DNA of 28,756 bases from Roseomonas xinghualingensis. GTDB lineage: Bacteria > Pseudomonadota > Alphaproteobacteria > Acetobacterales > Acetobacteraceae. Under the pieces are notes generated by a model. It was not told the origin of the DNA and did no database searches. It was given only the letters and a program-made list of their open reading frames with translations. The stretch is from assembly GCF_025791835.1 (NCBI RefSeq), contig NZ_JAOXLP010000035.1:1-28756 (forward strand), given 5' to 3'. This document shows positions 1 to 7,328 of this stretch, one piece after another (position 1 is the stretch's first letter; each line of letters starts with the position of its first letter). The position numbers and the translations under genes are program-made.

Positions 1-108
1 GCCCGCAACCTCGACGACCTCTGGACCGTCATCGGGACCGCACTCCCCCAGTTCACACCAGCCGAGTGCGCCAACCTCTTCACAGCCGCCGGCTATGAAC
101 CCGAATGA
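1..108 (+). CDS. IS630-family transposase, C-terminal fragment (cut by window edge)
   Basis: The first 35 codons are open from the window edge and end in TGA. The peptide runs from RNLDDLW to AAGYEPE and contains PAECANLF. Endings of the type PxECANxFxxAGY are characteristic of IS630-family DDE transposases, which cut and paste into TA dinucleotides. Only the extreme C-terminus is visible, so the catalytic DDE residues and the left end of the element lie outside the window and intactness cannot be judged. The stop is 12 bases before the probable right end of the element. Confidence 0.7.
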   Translation, partial: ARNLDDLWTVIGTALPQFTPAECANLFTAAGYEPE

Positions 109-122
109 ACGGAGTCTGCTCT
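1..122 (+). mobile_element. Right end of an IS630-like insertion sequence
   Basis: The transposase stop at 106-108 is followed by a short tail reading ACGGAGTCTGCTCTAG. IS630-family elements end a few bases after the transposase stop and duplicate a TA target, often within CTAG. A CTAG occurs at 121-124, so the element probably ends at about 121-122 with TA at 122-123 as the target duplication. The terminal inverted repeat cannot be confirmed because the left end is not in the window. Confidence 0.55.
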
Positions 123-2082
123 AGCGCGCCGGCCGCTGGCCGCGCCGCACCATCTGCTCGCAGCGATTGTCCTCGCCGGTGCCGAACTGGATGGTGGGAA
201 GCAGGCCAGCCACCGGGGCGACAAGCGCTGCCAGCCCGCCCACCAGCCCGCCCCGCGCCGCAAGTTCACCCATCTCCGGGCCGACATCCGGGTTGCGGAA
301 GCTGCCATCGACCAGGATCGAGGTGGGCAGGGCACCGATGGTGAAGCTCTTGGATTCGCTGCGCAGGCGAATGTTCAGCTGCTCACGCGCAAGGTTCACG
401 GTACCGCTTCCGCTGATGATCACGTCTTCCGTGTCCAGCAGCACGGTCCGCAGATTCAGCACGCCGCGCTGAAGCGGAAGGTTGGCGACGAAGCATTGCA
501 CCGTCGTTCGCCCAGGCACGCCAAGGGCGGAGAGGATGGCATTGCCCAGCCGTAGTCCTGAGATATCCACCAGCAGCGCCGAGAGATTGCCGCCTGACAT
601 GCCAAGCGTGATTTCGCCGCTGCCACTCCCGACAATGTCAGCGAAAGATTTGCCGGTGCCCTCGATCCTGCCGCGCCCGTTGATCCGGCCCGCGCCCTCG
701 AAGGCATTGGTGGCCTGCATCAGCCGGGAGACATCCAACCGCTGGAAGCGGACATCGGCCTGCGCGTGGAGCTGCCCCCCCTCGCGCGGCGTCAGGGCGA
801 TATTGCCTTCGATCTGGCCGTTGCCGACGCCCAGCGCCAGCGGGCGCAGCGTGACGGCGCCATCCTTCGCCTCCATCTCCGCCCGCATGTTGTCGAAGGG
901 CACGTTGCGGCCGATGATGCTGTCTGCGCGGTATTTCAGGTCAACATTGGCGGCCTCAAGCTTGGGGAAGTTGATCGGGTCGTCCGGCAGGACGCGGCCG
1001 CGGGACTGATTGCGGACCTGCTCGCGCCGCTGCTGCGGGCTCTGGTTCGGCGTCGATGCACGGCCGGGTTCCTCGCCAACGAAGCCGCCGAGATCGGCCA
1101 GGTCCACGCGGCGGGAGCGGAGATCGGCCTCGACATGGGGCTTCGCATCGCCGGTGGTGACAGTGATGGTGCCACCAAGATCGCTGCGGCCCAGCTTTCC
1201 GGCAAAGTCGCGGAAGCGCACGCGCCCCTCGATATAGTCGAGCTGCCCCGTCACCTCATAGCCAGTGGTCTTCGGGATGGGGATGCCCGTGAGCGGTTGG
1301 AGCAGTCCCATATCGGGGCCACGCAGTTCCAGCCGGACATCGGCGCCCTGAAGTTCCAGCGGATTCTGCAGCGTACCGCGCAGGCTTACCTGCGTCGGCC
1401 CGTTGGCGAGTTGTATCTCGATGGGCCAGGGTTTGCCCGCTTCCCTCAGGGCCAGGACGGCGCCGCCGAGCGCGGTGCCAGCGATCGGCTGTCCGGCATA
1501 GGTCCCTTCCGCCTCCACGGCGATGCGGGGTTCTGCGCTCTCCTCATCACGCGTGGCCACGGCAAGGTTGAAATCGGCCTTCAGGCGCGGGTCCACGATA
1601 TGCGCCTTGCCTTCCACGACACGCAGAAGGCCGATCCGGGGCGCCGGACTGGCCGGCTCGGCAGGGGCACCTTCGCCTGCGGGCTTGCCGAGGCTGAAAT
1701 TGTAGTTCGTGCTGCCATCCTCGCGCGCCAGGGCTTCCACCACCGGGCGGGTCACCTCGATGGAGGGAAGCACCACCGCGCGCTCATGCCAGTAGGCCAT
1801 CACATCGACCTGCGCGGTGAGCCGCTCGGCCTGTGCGAAGGGCGGATTCTCGGGGAAGCCTTCCGGATTGGCGATCCGCACCCCATCGGCCGAAACGGTG
1901 GTGACGCGGCCAAGCCGGACATGCAGATGCTCGATGGTCACGGGCCGCCCCAGAGCCGCGGAAGCCTGCCGCTCGGCCAGTGGGATGAACCAGTCCCAGG
2001 ACCAGAAGACGACAAGCAGAAAAATGAGGAACGCGGGAATTCCGGTCCAGATCAGCCAGCGCGGTACGCGGCGTTGCGCCAT
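121..2082 (-). CDS. AsmA family protein
   Basis: Predicted 653-residue protein with a short basic N-terminus, one transmembrane segment (about residues 8-28, rich in Leu/Ile/Phe/Val) and a large presumably periplasmic region. After the membrane anchor come the AsmA-type features LGRPVTIEHLHV and DGVRIANPEGFPE. The C-terminal half has the usual AsmA pattern (GRINGRGRIEGTGKS, then a stretch around LDTEDVIISGSG). AsmA-family proteins are inner-membrane-anchored and are linked to outer-membrane assembly and lipid transport. The ATG at 2082 is chosen because GGAGGGC lies just upstream; a TTG at 2121 would add 13 residues without a good site. The TAG stop overlaps the CTAG at the IS630 end, so the last base of the gene may have been set by the insertion. 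No operon partner is visible on this strand. Confidence 0.85.
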   Translation of the reverse strand: MAQRRVPRWLIWTGIPAFLIFLLVVFWSWDWFIPLAERQASAALGRPVTIEHLHVRLGRVTTVSADGVRIANPEGFPENPPFAQAERLTAQVDVMAYWHERAVVLPSIEVTRPVVEALAREDGSTNYNFSLGKPAGEGAPAEPASPAPRIGLLRVVEGKAHIVDPRLKADFNLAVATRDEESAEPRIAVEAEGTYAGQPIAGTALGGAVLALREAGKPWPIEIQLANGPTQVSLRGTLQNPLELQGADVRLELRGPDMGLLQPLTGIPIPKTTGYEVTGQLDYIEGRVRFRDFAGKLGRSDLGGTITVTTGDAKPHVEADLRSRRVDLADLGGFVGEEPGRASTPNQSPQQRREQVRNQSRGRVLPDDPINFPKLEAANVDLKYRADSIIGRNVPFDNMRAEMEAKDGAVTLRPLALGVGNGQIEGNIALTPREGGQLHAQADVRFQRLDVSRLMQATNAFEGAGRINGRGRIEGTGKSFADIVGSGSGEITLGMSGGNLSALLVDISGLRLGNAILSALGVPGRTTVQCFVANLPLQRGVLNLRTVLLDTEDVIISGSGTVNLAREQLNIRLRSESKSFTIGALPTSILVDGSFRNPDVGPEMGELAARGGLVGGLAALVAPVAGLLPTIQFGTGEDNRCEQMVRRGQRPAR

Positions 2083-2443
2083 TCCTGCCCTCCGCTTCCT
2101 CCCGGCCGCAGCAACGGCCAAGCTTCGTCACGGAATATAATGCGCGAAGGCCGGCCTGGTTCCCGGGTGCCGTGAGGAACATGGGAGAAGCAGAATCTTC
2201 CCATCGTCCAGAAGAAGCCCTTTCACCGAGTAACAGGGCAAATTCCGGTTTCTCGCGATTTCCCGTTATTCAGACTTGCGGGGAGAAGCGCCCGGCCCCA
2301 TCTTGGGCAAGTCAATCTCGTTAGGTTCGGCCTGTTCTCCTCCGCTCTTCAGTGAGCGCCGAGCCTGGTGTCCGTGTCTTGTCGAAGCTTGATCCGCGTC
2401 GCGGCGTTCGCGAGGCGGCACATCAACGCAACGGAACACCATC
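2083..2443. other. Intergenic region between asmA-like gene and cold-shock gene
   Basis: About 360 bases without a convincing gene. It must hold the promoter of the minus-strand AsmA gene and the leader of the plus-strand cold-shock gene. Cold-shock mRNAs often have long structured 5' leaders, and the stretch just before 2444 is rich in short GC-arm complementarity (CGTCGCGGCG...CGCGAGGCGG), but I see no defined riboswitch or clear -35/-10 pair. The 71-codon minus-strand frame at 2266-2481 crosses the cold-shock gene and shows no family resemblance. Confidence 0.4.
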
Positions 2444-2650
2444 ATGGCCATCGGCACCGTCAAGTGGTTCAACAACTCCAAGGGCTTCGGCTTCCTTCAG
2501 CCAGAGGACGGCTCCAAGGACGTCTTCCTGCACATTTCCGACGTTCAGCGCGCCGGCATGCAGGAGCCCCGCGAGGGCGACAAGCTCGAGTATGAGCTGC
2601 AGCGCGGCCAGCAGGGGCGCGTTTCGGCCGGCAATCTGAAGGCCATCTGA
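2444..2650 (+). CDS. Cold-shock protein (CspA family)
   Basis: A 68-residue single cold-shock domain. The protein starts MAIGTVKWFN and has RNP1 as KGFGFLQ (residues 13-19) and RNP2 as VFLHI (27-31), followed by the conserved region GDKLEYELQRGQQG. These aromatic patches bind single-stranded RNA/DNA; the family acts as cytoplasmic RNA chaperones, sometimes cold-induced and sometimes constitutive. The length is exactly that of the family. The start is fixed by homology and by a weak purine-rich site (ACGGA) 8 bases upstream. A GC hairpin follows the stop at 2658-2674. Which paralogue it is cannot be told from the sequence. Confidence 0.95.
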   Translation: MAIGTVKWFNNSKGFGFLQPEDGSKDVFLHISDVQRAGMQEPREGDKLEYELQRGQQGRVSAGNLKAI

Positions 2651-2657
2651 CGCGGCA

Positions 2658-2674
2658 GGGCCCTTTCCGGGCCC
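2658..2674 (+). terminator. GC-rich hairpin after the cold-shock gene
   Basis: GGGCCC, five-base loop TTTCC, GGGCCC, starting 8 bases after the csp stop codon. The stem is strong but short and no run of T follows, so intrinsic termination is possible rather than shown; it could instead stabilise the mRNA 3' end. Confidence 0.35.
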
Positions 2675-3032
2675 GGCAGCCTGACGGCGGGCGGCGCATC
2701 ACGCGGCCGCCCGTCCATCTTTCCCGGCTCCACGTGCAGCCGGTCTCGCCTGCGGAGCCAGCGCCACCTGTGGCAACGTCGCTCCACCGGCACTTTCGAA
2801 AAAAAGCGGACGCCGCTCACATGATGGCAGGCACCGCGTAAGGAATACGTCCACTTGTCATTTCCCCAGGCCGCAAGCGGCCTACCCGTGCTTTTTTCCC
2901 CATCGCCGCTCTCGCCTGCTATTCTTGCGCTGCGGGAGCCAGTGCCCGCAGGTCTCGCGCCCGACGAGATCCGCCAGATCATCCTCGAATTGATCGGGTG
3001 AAGCGGGGCCCAGCCCCAGCAAAGGAAAGATC
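2675..3032. other. Intergenic region with a possible short reading frame
   Basis: About 360 bases between the csp hairpin and the next gene. It contains a short hairpin at 2869-2882 (GGCCG/CGGCC) followed eight bases later by T6 (2892-2897), an extended -10-like TGCTATTCT at 2917-2925, and an open frame from GTG 2888 to TGA 2999-3001 whose last 17 residues read AGLAPDEIRQIILELIG. That tail looks protein-like, but no ribosome-binding site or better start is visible, so I do not call it as a gene. Confidence 0.3.
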
Positions 3033-3266
3033 ATGCAGTCTCATCGCTTTGAAGTCGGTCAGAATATCGAACTCCTGGCAGGCTTCCTGACACCGCGCGA
3101 CGCGCTCGGCCACTACACCGTGGTCCGTCTGCTGCCGAACGACGCTCCGGACCGTGAATACCGCATCAAAAACGACCGCGACGGCCATGAACGCGTCGTG
3201 CGCGAAAGCCAGATGCGCCTCGGCGCACTGGCCGTTCTGGGCAAGAGCGTGCCGCTCGCGGACTGA
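3033..3266 (+). CDS. Conserved hypothetical small protein
   Basis: A 77-residue soluble protein with a good ribosome-binding site (AAAGGAAAGATC before the ATG). The middle has the string YTVVRLLPNDAPDREYRIK followed by DGHERVVRESQMRL. I believe this pattern recurs in small proteins of unknown function in Alphaproteobacteria, but no named domain can be assigned. It has no signal peptide, no cysteines and no membrane segment, and the composition suggests a compact beta-rich fold. It is co-oriented with the next two genes, 74 bases upstream of the following small protein, so co-transcription is plausible. No function is assigned. Confidence 0.75.
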   Translation: MQSHRFEVGQNIELLAGFLTPRDALGHYTVVRLLPNDAPDREYRIKNDRDGHERVVRESQMRLGALAVLGKSVPLAD

Positions 3267-3340
3267 GCCACCCCAACGGAGCGGCCTGGGCTGTGCGCGG
3301 CATGAACCGAAATACTAATCGCGAAGATTGAGGACAATCC

Positions 3341-3532
3341 GTGTCGCACACCAAAGACAAGCCCGAGGCCGTCGGAACCGTGAATTCCGAAGCGTTGGAA
3401 GAAACCATCGCCTATCTCGCCAAGCGTCACCGCGTTTCTGTGGCCATTGTGCGGGAGATCACGCGGAAGCTCGGCTCACCCGAGCGCAGCGCGATCGAGC
3501 GTGAGATCCAGCGTGGCAAGTCACGGCGCTGA
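3341..3532 (+). CDS. Small protein, possibly DUF3606-like
   Basis: A 63-residue basic protein starting at GTG, with TGAGGAC about 8 bases upstream. After a polar N-terminus it has two predicted helices (ETIAYLAKRHRVSVAIVREI and KLGSPERSAIEREIQRGK). The pattern of a helix, VS..IVREI, then G-S...IEREI resembles DUF3606-type small proteins, in which a helix-turn-helix-like pair is followed by a short basic tail. The assignment is tentative. The stop lies 13 bases before the start chosen for the hemolysin III-family gene, so the two are probably translated from one message. Confidence 0.6.
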   Translation: MSHTKDKPEAVGTVNSEALEETIAYLAKRHRVSVAIVREITRKLGSPERSAIEREIQRGKSRR

Positions 3533-3545
3533 TACGCCGCGGAAT

Positions 3546-4241
3546 GTGAGTGGCCCGGCCTCCGTCAACGAGGCCGGACGCCAGTACACAGACGCCAGTG
3601 CACAAGGGGCCCCGCGATACTCAAAACATGAGCGGGTAGCCGATGGTGCCGTGCATGTGATGGGTCTTGCCCTGGTTCTGGGGGCCTGCTTTTACCTGCT
3701 CGGCCGGGTGCCGCAGGCTTCCCCCGCAGGGATCGTGCCTGCGCTGGGGCTCTATGCCGTGGGTATGGCGACCAGCTTTGGCTGTTCGGCCGCCTATAAC
3801 CTAGCCCCTGCAGGACCTTTCAAGGCGTTGCTCCGCCGCTTCGATCACGCGGCCATCTTCCTCATGATTGCTGGCACCTACACGCCCATTGCGCTTCTTG
3901 CGATCGGCGGCACCTGGGGCTGGGCAGTGCTCGCCATCGTCTGGACGGGAGCGGGACTGGGCGCGACGATCAAGCTGCTCGCGCCGGGACGCTTCGAACG
4001 GGCTTCGCTCATCGCCTATCTGGCGCTCGGCTGGGTATGTCTGGCGGCATTGCCGCGCCTGATCGAGATGCTGACGCCTCCGCAATTCGGCCTGCTGGTC
4101 CTGGGGGGCGTTCTCTACAGCCTGGGGGTGCTTCTGCACCTTTCAACCAGACTGCCCTACCATAATGCCCTTTGGCATTTGTCCGTACTGATCGCGGCAG
4201 GCTTCCATTACGCCCTGGTCCTGAGCATCACAGCGGTCTGA
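3546..4241 (+). CDS. Hemolysin III family (PAQR-like) membrane protein
   Basis: Predicted 231-residue integral membrane protein with about seven hydrophobic segments. Family marks in order: ERVADGAVHVMG near residues 29-40 before the first membrane segment, SAAYNL after the second or third segment, RFDHAAIFLMIAGTYTP in the middle, and HNALWHLSVLIAAGFHY near the C-terminus. The Asp/His residues of these motifs are those that bind zinc in PAQR/HlyIII proteins, which are hydrolase-like membrane proteins (ceramidase-like fold) of mostly unknown bacterial role. The GTG at 3546 is the first start after the preceding stop; the frame is open further upstream but overlaps the previous gene. The ATG before GLALV would remove the ERxAD motif and is unlikely. 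The ribosome-binding site is weak, consistent with translational coupling. Confidence 0.88.
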   Translation: MSGPASVNEAGRQYTDASAQGAPRYSKHERVADGAVHVMGLALVLGACFYLLGRVPQASPAGIVPALGLYAVGMATSFGCSAAYNLAPAGPFKALLRRFDHAAIFLMIAGTYTPIALLAIGGTWGWAVLAIVWTGAGLGATIKLLAPGRFERASLIAYLALGWVCLAALPRLIEMLTPPQFGLLVLGGVLYSLGVLLHLSTRLPYHNALWHLSVLIAAGFHYALVLSITAV

Positions 4242-4328
4242 ACAACGCCTGATGGCCGCTTCCCTGCCTGGTCCGGTATGCGGGCACCGGCAGGTAGAAG
4301 CATCGCCCCTCTCTTCCGGCAGGACGTC

Positions 4329-4586
4329 TCAGACGAGGCCCATTTCCTGGTCGAGTTCTTCGAGCATGGCCTCGAAGCCAGCCGCGATCATGGCACGGGC
4401 CTTCATCACCGTCACCGGATCTCCCTCAATGGGGGAAAACTGCAAAATCTGGGCAAGATTGGTTCGCAGATGCGCGATAATTCGCACCCGCTCCTCCTGC
4501 GAGGCCACGCACCCGGTCAGGATGTCTACCTGGGGGCGGAATGCCCGCTTCACCATGTCCAGGGCAAGCTGAGTTCCCTCGGTCAT
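4329..4586 (-). CDS. Small helical protein of unknown function
   Basis: An 85-residue protein reading convergently to the hemolysin III-family gene. It starts MTEGTQLALDMVKRAF and ends ELDQEMGLV, with predicted amphipathic helices throughout, one cysteine and no signal or membrane segment. GAGGT lies 5 bases before the ATG at 4586; an in-frame GTG at 4592 would overlap that site. I recognise no family. The coding-like residue pattern and clean ribosome-binding site make it more credible than the overlapping plus-strand frames. Its promoter would lie in the AT-rich stretch at 4587-4890. Confidence 0.6.
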   Translation of the reverse strand: MTEGTQLALDMVKRAFRPQVDILTGCVASQEERVRIIAHLRTNLAQILQFSPIEGDPVTVMKARAMIAAGFEAMLEELDQEMGLV

Positions 4587-4947
4587 TGCCACCTCGCAAA
4601 ACTATGCCGGACTGCACGCAAAATGCGGCGCTTCAGGCAGTAGGCAGATCATAAACGAAATCTGATCACTTGATCACGGGTTTGTCATTAAATGTCTCAT
4701 TCGATATTTTGTTGCAAATTCATCCGTATTTGCAAACAAAAAAGTCGTTCAACGGGCGACTTAAGACCATTGGTGACCATGGCGCAGGCTACAGAGCACT
4801 GACAACTCTCATTCCGTAATGAAAATTAATTATGTGCCAAGAAGACCATTCGGCCGAATTTAAGCGCCGAGGTGATTAACAGAGCGTTAGCTTCCTCTGC
4901 CGCAGGTGAAGACTTCCCTTGATGGCAGGATGGTCCGGAAGCGCCTT
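4587..4947. promoter_or_regulatory. AT-rich intergenic island with inverted and direct repeats
   Basis: Much lower GC than the surroundings, especially 4640-4880. It contains an 8-base inverted repeat, TTGCAAAT at 4712-4719 and ATTTGCAA at 4728-4735, separated by 8 bases, which has the geometry of an operator. TGATCAC occurs twice in tandem (4663-4669 and 4671-4677), each containing the palindrome TGATCA. No reading frame of note is present. It lies upstream of the small minus-strand gene 4329-4586 and downstream of the MpaB-like gene, so it is probably the control region of the former. Confidence 0.4.
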
Positions 4948-5826
4948 TCAGTGAAAGGCCCAGCGCAGGGCGCGGGCGATCCCAAGAGTGCCGGCCCGCA
5001 CCAGCGGCAGGCTGATCATTGGCGCGGACAGGCCGTGCATCCGCTGCGCCCAGGCGGGCAGCAGATCGATGCCGGCTTGCATGGTGAGCGCCTGAAGCGG
5101 CTCCACCATCGGATGCGGCGCTTTCTGCGACAGGACCAGCCGCGCCACCTCGCGGCAGCGCATATCGCAGAGCAGTTGCGGCCGCATGCGCCTGATCAGT
5201 TCGCGCGCCTCGGCCCGGCTGTGTGGAACCGGATCCGCACCCAGCGCCAGGGCGATGCGCGCCATCTCGCCGAAGTAGCGATCCTGATCGGCCGCTGGCA
5301 TGCTGGGCTCTGCATAGCGTATCCAGGCATCGAGGAAACTCGTCGCCTCTGTCACATGCACCCAGGCCAGCAAGGCGGGATCGCCGGCGGCATAGGGGGT
5401 TCCGTCCGGCAGGATGCCGCGGACATGCTCATGGATGCCGCGCACGCGGGCGATGGCGGCCTCGGCCTCCTCCCGGCCGCCATAGGTGGTGAGCGCGATG
5501 AAGCGCGCAGTGCGGCGCAGCCGGCCATGCATGTCGGCACGGAAGTTCGAATGATCCCAGACCCCCGCCAGCACCGCCGGATGGAGCATCTGGAGCAGCA
5601 GTGCCGCGACGCCGCCCACCATCATCGAGGTCACATCACCATGGACGCGCCAGGCGACTGCGTGCGGCCCGAAGAGCCCATCCGGGCGGCGCCTGACCGG
5701 CCGCTCGCCCCGGGAGCGGTCGTTGAACAGGGCGGAAACCCGCGCGGCGATCGCATTCTTGATGGGCTGCGCGAGACGTGGGGCCGGCGTGAGGGGCCGG
5801 AACGCGCCTGGGCGGGGCCGCGGCAT
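4948..5826 (-). CDS. Oxygenase MpaB family protein (DUF2236)
   Basis: Predicted 292-residue protein with the DUF2236/MpaB pattern: WRVHGDVTSMMVGGVAALLL, QMLHPAVLAGVWDHSNF, RRTARFIALTTYGG, then HVRGILPDGTPYAAGDP and LLAWVHVTEATSFLDAW. The conserved His residues in HGD, LHP and WVH are those expected to bind haem in this family, whose characterised relatives include latex-clearing-protein-like and MpaB oxygenases. The physiological substrate is unknown. The ATG at 5826 is preceded by GAAAGGG 8 bases upstream; the frame stays open to 6318 but the extra residues are low-complexity and overlap the divergent nuclease gene. A 7-base inverted repeat (4943-4949 and 4953-4959) spans the stop codon and could aid transcript ending. 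It is transcribed divergently from the YhaO-like gene. Confidence 0.85.
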   Translation of the reverse strand: MPRPRPGAFRPLTPAPRLAQPIKNAIAARVSALFNDRSRGERPVRRRPDGLFGPHAVAWRVHGDVTSMMVGGVAALLLQMLHPAVLAGVWDHSNFRADMHGRLRRTARFIALTTYGGREEAEAAIARVRGIHEHVRGILPDGTPYAAGDPALLAWVHVTEATSFLDAWIRYAEPSMPAADQDRYFGEMARIALALGADPVPHSRAEARELIRRMRPQLLCDMRCREVARLVLSQKAPHPMVEPLQALTMQAGIDLLPAWAQRMHGLSAPMISLPLVRAGTLGIARALRWAFH

Positions 5827-6036
5827 CAGGCGCGCCCTTTCACAGCCTGACCGACTGCCGGGATGATGGCCATGCCGTTTCAACGGCGGACGCTCCCGGG
5901 CGTTGCCCCCGGCTGGCCCACCAAGAGCCCGGCTGCGGCGGCTGACGCTCCCTTGCTGAACCGCTATGCTCCCGCCCGGTCCGGCCCAGGCCTTCCCCTG
6001 GCGTTTGAAGCGCCGGCTCCGCAGAATGGGCCCGCC

Positions 6037-7317
6037 TTGACCAGCTTTCGCTTCCTCCACGCCGCCGACCTGCATCTGGACAGCCCCTTGCGCGGCCTCG
6101 GTGCTGACGCGCCCGCCACGCGCATCCGCCAAGCCACGCGGGACGCCCTCGGCCGGATGGTGGACTTCGCCATCGCCGAGAAGGTCGATTTCGTGGTGGT
6201 GGCCGGTGATCTCTATGATGGCGACTGGCCGGATTTCCGCACTGGCCAAGCGTTGGTGGCCGCCTTCGGGCGGTTGACGCGGGCCGGTATCCGCATCGTC
6301 GCGATCCGCGGCAACCATGATGCGGAAAGCGTGCTCACCCGCTCCCTGCGCCTACCGGACGGCGCGGCGCTGCTGCGCGCCGACCGGCCCGACACGATCG
6401 ACTGGCCGGAATTCGGCGTCGTCCTGCATGGGCAGAGCTTCGAGACGCGCGACGTCCAGCAGAACCTCGCCCAGGGCTATCCGGCGCCTATGGCGAACCG
6501 CTTCAATATCGGTCTGCTGCATACGGCGGCCACGGGCCGGCCCGGCCATGCCTCCTACGCTCCCTGCACGGTCGAGCAACTGGCCGCGCATGGCTATGAC
6601 TACTGGGCGCTCGGCCACATCCATGCGCGGGAGGAGGTGCTTCGCGATCCCTGGATCGTCTTCCCGGGCAATCTGCAGGGCCGCCACGCCAATGAAGGCG
6701 GGGCGAAGGGCGCCAGCCTCGTTACCGTCCGGCATGGGCGCGTGGTGGCGGTGGAGCACCACTCGCTCGATGTGGTGCGCTGGCAGCGCGTCACGGTGGA
6801 TTGCGAGGGTGCCGCCGATGAGGAGGCGGTGCTGGAGCGCTGCCGCCGCGCCATCGGACAGGCGGTGGACGGCGCCGAAGGCCGCTTCTTGGTCCTGCGG
6901 CTGCGGCTGGAAGGCCCCTGCCCCGCTCATCTCGCTCTCGCCCGCGATCCAGCCGCCCTGCGGCAGAAGCTGCTCGCGGCCGGGCTTGAGGTGGCGGAGG
7001 CGGATGCCTTCTGGCTGGAGGATGTCCGCCTCGCGACCCGGCCGATGCTCGATCTCGACACGCTGCGCGCGCGCGAGGATGCGGTCGGGCGGTTGGTGAG
7101 GGCGATCGAGGCGCTTGCCGAGGAGCCAGAAGCGGCCACCGCCCCCGCCGCCTCGGCGCAAAGCTATGCCGCCGCCATGCTCGACCGGGGCGCGGGCGGG
7201 CTGCGCCAGGCCCTCGGCCCGGACCATCCGGCGGTCCTGGCCGCCGAGGGCCACCTTCCACCGGAGCTGCTGCAGCGCGCCCGCGACCTGCTGCTCGCCC
7301 GCCTCGCACAGGGCTGA
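6037..7317 (+). CDS. DNA repair exonuclease, YhaO/SbcD-like metallophosphoesterase
   Basis: Predicted 426-residue protein with all phosphoesterase motifs of the Mre11/SbcD/YhaO class in order: FLHAADLHLDSP near the N-terminus, VVVAGDLYDGDW, AIRGNHDAES, IGLLHTAATG and YWALGHIHARE. These Asp/His/Asn residues bind two metal ions in dsDNA exo/endonucleases. The C-terminal 170 residues form the capping and ATPase-contact region. A TTG at 6037 gives the family N-terminus TSFRFLHAADLH; the frame is open back to an ATG at 5863, but that 58-residue extension is Pro/Ala-rich and unlike the family. The ribosome-binding site at the TTG is weak, so the start is uncertain. It sits 11 bases upstream of its predicted partner ATPase and forms an SbcCD-like pair; a YhaM gene is absent. 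Confidence 0.9.
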   Translation: MTSFRFLHAADLHLDSPLRGLGADAPATRIRQATRDALGRMVDFAIAEKVDFVVVAGDLYDGDWPDFRTGQALVAAFGRLTRAGIRIVAIRGNHDAESVLTRSLRLPDGAALLRADRPDTIDWPEFGVVLHGQSFETRDVQQNLAQGYPAPMANRFNIGLLHTAATGRPGHASYAPCTVEQLAAHGYDYWALGHIHAREEVLRDPWIVFPGNLQGRHANEGGAKGASLVTVRHGRVVAVEHHSLDVVRWQRVTVDCEGAADEEAVLERCRRAIGQAVDGAEGRFLVLRLRLEGPCPAHLALARDPAALRQKLLAAGLEVAEADAFWLEDVRLATRPMLDLDTLRAREDAVGRLVRAIEALAEEPEAATAPAASAQSYAAAMLDRGAGGLRQALGPDHPAVLAAEGHLPPELLQRARDLLLARLAQG

Positions 7318-7328
7318 GCCGCCGTTCC

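Noticed and set aside
766..2175. 469-codon plus-strand frame opposite the AsmA gene.
   Set aside because: It is an antisense shadow typical of GC-rich DNA; the AsmA reading has a membrane anchor, family motifs and a good start site.
5863..6036. N-terminal extension of the YhaO-like nuclease back to ATG 5863.
   Set aside because: The 58 residues are Pro/Ala-rich, lack similarity to the family and occupy the divergent promoter region; the TTG at 6037 gives the family N-terminus. It remains formally possible.
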